Part shown: positions 60,974 to 64,000 of the stretch, piece by piece
How positions within the stretch are numbered: position 1 is the first letter of the stretch
Layout of the letters: every line of letters starts with the position of its first letter
Source of the DNA: Nemania diffusa
Taxonomy: Eukaryota; Ascomycota; Sordariomycetes; Xylariales; Xylariaceae
NCBI GenBank assembly: GCA_038501195.1
Contig: JBBPUQ010000001.1
Span: 4,402,001 to 4,466,000, forward strand
DNA length: 64,000 nucleotides
Direction: 5' to 3'
Notes under the pieces: model-generated
Told to the model about the DNA's origin: nothing
Database searches by the model: none
What the model saw: only the letters and a program-made list of their open reading frames with translations
Translations under genes and position numbers: made by a program

Positions 60974-63298
60974 TCATAGCTCGACGGCCCTCCACCGTCC
61001 CCGCTCAGTATGCCACCATCGTTCGCGGTCCTTTTTGTCGGTCACCGCACCGCTAAATGTGTTCCAGCGACCCGTGCATCCCTCGCGGTTCCCATCCTTG
61101 AGGTTCTCGCCACCATCGCCCAGTAAATCAGAAATCTCCACGAGCCCGCCGTTCTCATCCACCGCCCCAGCATCAGGCATGAGGCAGTAGTTGATGGGTG
61201 ACCCAATCTCGCCCATGAAACCGGCTATCTTTTTCGTCTCTATCACTTTCCCGTTCTCATCTATGAGGTTGAACGTAAACCGAGGCTCATTGCGTGCTGC
61301 CTCAAGCCGGTGTTGTGCCTCTAGTCGGGACTGTGCGAGGTTACTAGATACCTTAGAAGGGAAGAGCTGATCATCCATGGGAAAGTTCAGCCCGAACGGC
61401 GACTTCGAGTTCTCGCTGCCGGGTGTCCGGGGCGTTCTCGGTGTTGTCGGGGTTGCGGGCGGGCTCTTGGGCCGCGATGAGCCGGCCTTGGCTACAAGCC
61501 CACGATACCTATCGCTAGCCGTGTCAACCTTGTCAAGAGGTTTGCAGAGAGCTTGGAAGATGCCCTCGGGATCAGCAGGCGTTCGCAGCGTATGCAGGGC
61601 TGGAAACCCGTGGGCTGCGATACTCTTGGCGAGAATCGAATCCGCAACGTTGGCCGCGGACGCAAAACTCGGGATATCCCAGTGCAATTTTTCGACCGTC
61701 GTGGACGCGAGATATGGGAAGAGCCAGATCATTTCACCTTCGGGGAGGATGGGAGTGCGCGTCTGCACAAGCGTAAATGTTTCCAAGGAGCAAAGATTAG
61801 ATAGGATCTGAGCGATGGTGGGGAGGGAATCTATATCCAGGTGGTGCAGAGTAAGCTTACGAATCGACCGGCTCGAAGGACGCCTCGCAAACGAAGAAAG
61901 CCCCATGCTAGACAAACCAGGGAGATGTGATAAGGTAAGGGTACGCAGAGCAGGTAATGATAATAGATTAGCATCGTTGAATGCCGTGAATGGGAGGTGA
62001 GATAAGTGAAGGTTCTGAAGAGACGTTATATCCGCTAAGATGTCTGGCAGCAGTGACACCGGGGTAAGGGTCGCTCCCGGCAGGCAGTGGATGGAGAGGG
62101 TTGTTAGATTCATCCAATTCATATGAAGCTCTCTGAACTCGTCCGACTGCTCCGGTCGCAAGTCGCTGGGTGCCTCTTGGTAGTCCGGATTGCTCGCATT
62201 CAACATAGGCGCAGCGTTCGACATGCGACGTTTCCTCTGAGTTTTCGATGCCTCGAGTGTCCAGTGCATCTCTCTCAATTGCTCCCGCGTCGATAATGCA
62301 TGAAATAGTCGGCTAAAGGAAAAGTCGTAGTTCTGATGGGGCCCAACCAATGCCTCAAAGTTCGGGCAGGCCATAATGACAGAGGCAATGAGATTCTGAT
62401 ATAGCTCGGCGTGAACACCCGAGGGGACGGCGGGCGCTTTCAAACTACGAACTAGAATGGCAATTCCAGGGTTGGACCTCAAAGTGCGCCGGAGGAGCAC
62501 CAGGCGAGATCCATAACTGATCTTTAGGCGTTTCTTCTGCGTTTGCAAATCCGCCCCGACGAGTTGAACATCCTCATACCTAAACCGCCCAATTAGTCTC
62601 GCACATCTTATTCCGACTCTAGGGTAACCTACAGTGCCACCCGCGCAACCTTTAACAGCTTCTTCGCAGATACCGCAACAGAGCATAGATCCCTCATCAT
62701 GCAAGTCGCACAGCTAGCACTTCCGGGCTTCAGATGGGACTCCTTCAATTTTTGCAGTATCAGGCTTAAGACTTCCTCTGGGAGGGCTGCGAAGAGTTCG
62801 CCCTGCTCTCTCCTCCGCCTGTATTGCTTTATCAGCTGAGGTCGCTGCCATCCATTTTCGGATTTTCGAGAGGTGGATTGCCAGGATTCGAAGCTCGTCC
62901 TACTACTCGCGGGGGATGCCAGGATCGCGTCGAAGGTGTCTTTGGATCCAATAGAACTCGTCACGCTTGAGCTACTAGGGGGCCGTCGTTGGTAGAGACT
63001 GGACTTCGGGCTGACTTGGGCATAGTTACCCGTCATAGCCGGGGGCATTCTGCTCGGCCGTTGCGCATTTTGAGCGCGTGCTGGGCCTGTCGCCATCACG
63101 GAGACAGAATCGGCACTTGATAAGTTACGCCAAGTGTAGATATCAGAATAGTATCCAGAGCTCGGGAGGCCGTGTGAGGGGATCCTCGAATGGCCAACGA
63201 CAGGGGCGCGCAAAGGTACGGGTTTCAACAAACTGTCTTCATATCCAGGTTGATAGACCACGGCATTTGCAGAGTACGACCTCTGGTGCTGTCCAAGT
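60974..63298 (-). CDS. F-box / leucine-rich repeat protein (5' end uncertain)
   Basis: Two exons are clear on the minus strand: one ending at 62633 and one at 62579-60974, joined over a 53-bp intron (GTAGGT, branch GACTAATT, acceptor GTTTAG, phase 2). The upstream exon stays open to 63298, where a good acceptor (pyrimidine run, CTTGCTAAC, TCTTTAG) suggests a further 5' exon holding the ATG, which I could not find with confidence. An alternative start is the internal ATG at 63096, giving 689 residues. F-box-like LPEEVLSLILQKL is followed by a cysteine pair (SCATC), then LRR-like lines (LTTLSIHCLPG, LQNLHLSHLPF, LRTLTLSHLPGL, IRKLTLHHLDI). The tail is disordered with TPTTPRTPRTPG. Likely a substrate receptor of an SCF ubiquitin ligase; targets unknown. 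Confidence 0.82.
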
Positions 63299-64000
63299 CT
63301 AAAGACCCAATTAAAAAAAGGAGGTTAGCAAGACAACCGACGATCTAGACTCAGCAAAACGACCGGAAGGGTAAAATTGAGGACCAGCGCAGGTTTTGTC
63401 TGGAGAATTAAGTATGTAAAGAAAAAACCGGCGAGTGCAGTGCAATGCAATGCAATACTGTCCCCGTCCCCGTTCCAGTCCCAGTCCCGTATTGCCAATA
63501 GGTATTATATATGGGACGATGTCACTCCAACAACCCCAACGGCTCCTTTTGCAGCACGTTTTAAACACTTGCAAGGGTTTGTCATGCGCGACAAAGCAAG
63601 CAATTCGTCGAGCTCGAAGAAGAACTGCGAGACACGAGTGGGCACTCGCTACGCGAAGCCAGGCCAACGATAACGACAGATCACAAAGCCTGATGCCAAT
63701 TCAGGAGAAAAAAAAAAGATAATAGGTAGGTAAAAGTAAAAACGCGCTCGGGGTGCCGATACCTATTCGTGTAGGTAGGTATCTTATTCATACCTATCCG
63801 CTAGGATAGGAGACTACTGCCAGTAAGTACCTGCTTAGCGGCTCATGGCGCGAGGCTGCTCGCTTGCGTGGTGTGTATCTTACATAGTACACAGGTATGT
63901 GGGATTCTGTAAGTGTGTAAATAGGTACTGTATGCAGGTGCAGTAGGTGGCGTTGCAGGGTGGAAATTAAACCCCTGAATAGACAAGGTCGGGGCCCTGC
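63299..64000. other. Window end: probable 5' region of the F-box gene
   Basis: It contains a presumed intron (branch-like CTTGCTAAC on the minus strand near 63,320-63,330), repeats of GCAATGCAATGCAAT near 63,440 and CCCGTCCC near 63,463. Motif-dense DNA with TAGGTAGGTA at 63,723-63,785 follows. Open frames on both strands at 63,311-63,722 overlap each other and show no domain. No gene begins before the window ends. Confidence 0.45.

Noticed and set aside
1..64000. CRISPR array, rRNA genes or operon-like clusters
   Set aside because: No regularly spaced repeats with unique spacers, no rRNA signature, and gene structure is eukaryotic with introns.

Overview
This window looks like a chromosomal segment of a filamentous ascomycete (Pezizomycotina, probably a sordariomycete). 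The evidence is short introns of about 50-215 bp with GTRNGT donors and CTAAY-like branch points, fungal-specific families (CAF120/Skg3-like, fungal rhodopsin-domain, HODM/DUF3445, TVP23, UTP23, CSN4, JAC1), and a huge AT-rich block with the signature of repeat-induced point mutation (RIP). The class-level placement is inference; no marker here fixes a genus.

Layout. (1) Bases 1 to about 19,620 are an extremely AT-rich isochore (overwhelmingly A, T and TpA, almost no CpG, no plausible gene). Inside it I can recognise a RIP-degraded LTR retrotransposon at 9,889-15,809, with two 308-bp direct LTRs and a matching 5-bp target duplication, a family of diverged direct repeats at about 0.88-2.13 kb, and one small island of normal composition at about 8.62-8.85 kb. 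The block may continue left of the window and could be an AT isochore or part of a centromere. (2) 19.6-31.5 kb is sparse accessory DNA next to the isochore: a secreted GH105 unsaturated glucuronyl/rhamnogalacturonyl hydrolase (minus), a seven-helix rhodopsin-domain protein, and a tandem pair of paralogous eight-cysteine small secreted proteins, one without introns and one with two. (3) 31.5-64 kb is mostly housekeeping: HODM-like DUF3445 protein, TVP23, a mucin-like single-pass membrane protein, DUF726/TMCO4-like lipase-fold protein, UTP23, a PTC7-like PP2C phosphatase, a CAF120-like PH protein, an SGNH/GDSL hydrolase, COP9 subunit 4, the mitochondrial J-protein JAC1/HscB, and an F-box/LRR protein.

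I rebuilt intron-exon structures by hand from splice signals, frame continuity and family alignment; coordinates are given in each entry. The genes are not an operon or an obvious biosynthetic cluster. The most coherent theme is in region 2: a pectin-backbone-degrading enzyme, a membrane sensor-like protein and candidate effectors lie beside a RIP-mutated isochore, the 'two-speed genome' arrangement seen in plant-associated fungi. Intergenic DNA carries many copies of a CCTAGGTAGG/TACCTACC-type palindromic motif. I found no tRNA, rRNA or CRISPR array that I can support.
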